Of a stretch of DNA of 64,000 nucleotides, positions 62,019 through 64,000 are shown one piece after another (the stretch's first letter is position 1; every line of letters begins with the position of its first letter). Source of the DNA: Salipaludibacillus keqinensis (lineage in GTDB: Bacteria; Bacillota; Bacilli; Bacillales; Salisediminibacteriaceae); the NCBI RefSeq assembly GCF_003226325.1, contig NZ_PDOD01000001.1:1054001-1118000 (forward strand), read 5' to 3'. A program made the translations under genes and the position numbers. A model generated the notes under the pieces. That model was not told the DNA's origin and did not search any database. It saw nothing but the letters and a program-made list of their open reading frames with translations.

Positions 62019-63164
62019 ATGAGATATTTTTGGGTATGGTTTGGATTATTATTCGTGACTTGGATTATAGCGCTTTCCCACGGGACAAATGGTATCCTAG
62101 ATCACCCCTTTAACATAGCACTAAGTGCCGTATTTTTCACATTATATTTTTTGTTACCTCTTTTTAATAAGAATAAATTTTTACAGATGGTCTTATTAAG
62201 TTGCATGAGCGTCGGATTAACGGTGATATTTTGGCCTCACATGGGGGGTGAAGCTAATCCTTACCCTCTCATTTTAACGACGATGATTTTAGGCGAAGCT
62301 GTCTATCGGCTGCGTTCCTACCATATCTATGTAGTCGCTTCTCTTCTTCTTGTCGGATTATATCTCCCGGCATTTCTAAATCTACCATCACTCCCTCCAA
62401 TATTTTTGACACTATATTCGCTTTTTTTAGCCATGATGTCGGTGATATATTACAAGAGTTTTCACCGGGAACGTGAACTTGCTGATCAGCATGAGGCCCT
62501 CCTGACAGAGTTTCGTAAACTGAAGCGGGCGGTCTCGGCTGGGGAGAGCATGGCAAGGCGTGAGGAGCGAACGCAAATTGCCCGCGAAATCCATGATTCA
62601 GTCGGTCATAAACTCACGGCTCTTCTTATGCAACTTGAGGTTTATCGAATGCAAGCAAATGAAGAAAATGCTTCTGAGATTGCTAGCTTAAAGCAATTGG
62701 CGAAGGACAGCCTAGAGGAAACGAGAAGTGCGGTTAAGGCGTTGAAAAAAGATGAAGTGGGAGGATTAGGGGCAATTATCAGGCTTATCCGTAAACTAGA
62801 AGCGGAAAGTTTTTTACAAGTTCATTTCTCAGTTAAACATGGTGCCTTATCAGCTCCCCTTCGAAACGATCAATCTATCGCCGTTTATCGAGCGGTCCAA
62901 GAGGCATTAACGAATATGATGAGACATAGTGAAACGAAAGATGTGATGATCATGTTTGAGTCACTTGGGGGGACTGTTTTCCGTTTTGAAGTCAGTCATC
63001 GCACGACAAAGGACATATCCTTCCGAGAAGGTTTCGGGATCACCTCGATGAGAGAACGAATCGAACAGGCTGGAGGTACATTGAACGTGAGAGTATACGA
63101 TGGAAGGTTTATTGTAGAAGGAATTCTCCCAGTAGTAGCAAAAGAGGTGAGAAGTGGTGATTGA
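62019..63164 (+). CDS. Membrane sensor histidine kinase, HisKA_3 type
   Basis: This 381-residue kinase has six hydrophobic segments in residues 3-145 with almost no extracellular loops, so it probably senses in the membrane (DesK/YvfT-like). A coiled linker (148-182) leads to HisKA_3: EERTQIAREIHDSVGHKLTA, phospho-His about 192. The HATPase has NMMRHSE and GFGITSMRERIEQAGG. It overlaps the regulator gene by 11 bases. Confidence 0.92.
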   Translation: MRYFWVWFGLLFVTWIIALSHGTNGILDHPFNIALSAVFFTLYFLLPLFNKNKFLQMVLLSCMSVGLTVIFWPHMGGEANPYPLILTTMILGEAVYRLRSYHIYVVASLLLVGLYLPAFLNLPSLPPIFLTLYSLFLAMMSVIYYKSFHRERELADQHEALLTEFRKLKRAVSAGESMARREERTQIAREIHDSVGHKLTALLMQLEVYRMQANEENASEIASLKQLAKDSLEETRSAVKALKKDEVGGLGAIIRLIRKLEAESFLQVHFSVKHGALSAPLRNDQSIAVYRAVQEALTNMMRHSETKDVMIMFESLGGTVFRFEVSHRTTKDISFREGFGITSMRERIEQAGGTLNVRVYDGRFIVEGILPVVAKEVRSGD

Positions 63165-63792
63165 TATTTTATTAGCTGAAGACCAAGGGATGGTGCGTCA
63201 AGGCTTGAAAATGATGATTGAAACGGACACCGACATTCGAGTGTTAAAAGAGGCAAAAAACGGCAAAGAAGCAGTGGATTTTTGTGAAACCCATCATTTC
63301 GATATGGTGATCTTGGACATTCGCATGCCAATTATGGACGGGTTAACAGCTGCACGAGAAATCCATCGGCTTTGGCCTGACAGGAAAATTCTCATGTTAA
63401 CTACTTTCAATGATGATGATTATGCCTTGGAGGCTTTAAGAGCCGGAGCTAGTGGATATATGTTAAAAGATGCGGAAGCCGACGAACTGATTCGATCCAT
63501 TCGAAGCTGTTTAGCAGGGGGGGTAAGTTTACAAGATCATGTAGCCGCGAAAGTACTACCACGCCTTTTAAATCAAGCTCCAGTCAAAGAAGAAGTGGAT
63601 CCTAGTTTAACGCCTCGTGAAGTCGAGATTATTGTAAGAGTCGGCAATGGACGTAATAATCAGGAAGTTGCGTCGGAGCTATGTCTTTCAGTTGGGACCG
63701 TAAAAAATCACATCAGTGTCATCTTAGATAAATTAGCGCTGCGAGACCGGACTCAATTAGCCATTTACGCCATCCGGCATCATCTTGTTTAA
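63154..63792 (+). CDS. Response regulator, NarL/LuxR family
   Basis: This is the partner of the kinase overlapping it by 11 bases. Receiver: ILLAEDQGMV (acidic patch), phospho-Asp55 in MVILDIRMP, MLTTF and MLKDA. LuxR helix-turn-helix (about 145-205): LTPREVEIIVRVGNGRNNQE and LCLSVGTVKNHISVI. The start is GTG inside the kinase 3' end. The ABC transporter gene that follows is the likely target or co-sensor, as in YvfSTU- and DesKR-linked systems. Confidence 0.93.
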   Translation: MVIDILLAEDQGMVRQGLKMMIETDTDIRVLKEAKNGKEAVDFCETHHFDMVILDIRMPIMDGLTAAREIHRLWPDRKILMLTTFNDDDYALEALRAGASGYMLKDAEADELIRSIRSCLAGGVSLQDHVAAKVLPRLLNQAPVKEEVDPSLTPREVEIIVRVGNGRNNQEVASELCLSVGTVKNHISVILDKLALRDRTQLAIYAIRHHLV

Positions 63793-63846
63793 CAAAGAAA
63801 TAATATAATATGACTAAAGTCATTTATTAATTGGAAATACGTGACT

Positions 63847-63876
63847 AGAGACAGTGGAGGCGCTGTCTCTTTCTTT
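63847..63876 (+). terminator. Terminator after the second two-component operon
   Basis: AGAGACAG/CTGTCTCT perfect stem with 8-base loop, then TTCTTT. Some transcripts may read through into the ABC gene. Confidence 0.7.
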
Positions 63877-63918
63877 ATATAATGAACCAATCAAAGCGAT
63901 AGACAGGAGGAGTAGCTC

Positions 63919-64000
63919 ATGTTAGAAACAGAAGAATTGCGCAAAGTATATAAAGGGAAAGTTGCTGTGAACGGGGTGAATTTATTTTTGGAGAGAGGGG
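63919..64000 (+). CDS. ABC transporter ATP-binding protein, N-terminal part
   Basis: The frame starts MLETEELRKVYKGKVAVNGV after AGGAGGAG and is cut by the window end. ELRKVYKGKVAVNGVNL is the usual first strand pair of an ABC ATPase, before Walker A. Its position after a DesK/NarL-type pair suggests an ABC exporter under their control. Confidence 0.8.
   Translation, partial: MLETEELRKVYKGKVAVNGVNLFLERG

Overview
The window looks like a chromosomal segment of a Gram-positive, low-G+C, endospore-lineage Bacillaceae. The reasons are strong AGGAGG-type ribosome sites, frequent TTG/GTG starts, extended -10 promoters, and families typical of the group: spore-coat-type ATP-grasp proteins of the YheC/YheD kind, a CYP152 fatty-acid P450, YhdT/PanF, a YthA/YthB-type bd oxidase and DesK/NarL two-component pairs. 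Several exported proteins are very acidic, for example the lipoprotein at 35.4-36.3 kb, which hints at a salty or alkaline habitat; that is inference only. No rRNA, tRNA, prophage, transposase gene or CRISPR array was seen.

Layout. 0.1-2.6 kb: two-component pair. 2.8-4.3 kb: secreted subtilase. 4.9-6.9 kb: acylphosphatase and two tandem ATP-grasp paralogues. 7.5-13.3 kb: secreted M14 carboxypeptidase, methyltransferase plus aminotransferase, VOC protein and two alpha/beta hydrolases. 13.5-23.8 kb: a coherent glycolate-utilisation locus (IclR regulator, three glycolate-oxidase-type subunits, malate synthase G, FAH-family enzyme, LctP-type permease). 24-28.4 kb: small hypotheticals, DinG-like helicase, DUF123 protein and a two-TM potassium channel. 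29-34 kb: GlgC, an NAD-binding protein, and GDSL esterase plus ABC exporter. 33.9-35.1 kb: a vWA protein divergent from a frameshifted gene. 35.4-40 kb: acidic lipoprotein, a ZTP-type riboswitch before a phosphoglycerate dehydrogenase, a 15-bp tandem array, M20 peptidase and YajQ. 40.3-44.7 kb: a microprotein, YhdT/PanF, and a compact MauE-MauD-MauA-like-CcdA-like cluster. 45-50.5 kb: CYP152, a toprim protein, small genes and bd oxidase. 50.7-55 kb: a minus-strand operon of a GAF-PAS-GGDEF-EAL protein, a ThDP enzyme and a carboxymuconolactone-decarboxylase-family protein. 55-61.8 kb: oxidoreductase, MFS, GDPD, TraB, GIY-YIG and GMP reductase. 62-64 kb: a second two-component pair and the start of an ABC transporter.

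How genes work together. The permease would import glycolate (or lactate), the FAD/Fe-S oxidase would make glyoxylate, and malate synthase G would condense this with acetyl-CoA; the IclR protein probably controls the set through a dyad in the operon promoter. Around 42.4-44.7 kb a DoxX/MauE membrane protein, a CxxC thioredoxin-fold protein and a CcdA-like membrane protein appear to serve a 12-cysteine protein resembling the light chain of methylamine dehydrogenase. No heavy chain or MauG is nearby.

The main unexplained structures are: a dispersed family of small palindromes with invariant core AGAACCGTCCC and covarying arms, mostly in inverted pairs between genes; the Mau-like cluster, whose CcdA-like gene has an in-frame TGA exactly where a cysteine is expected; the perfect 15-bp tandem array at 37.9 kb; and the fusion of an AcoR-type sensor region to c-di-GMP domains beside a ThDP enzyme.
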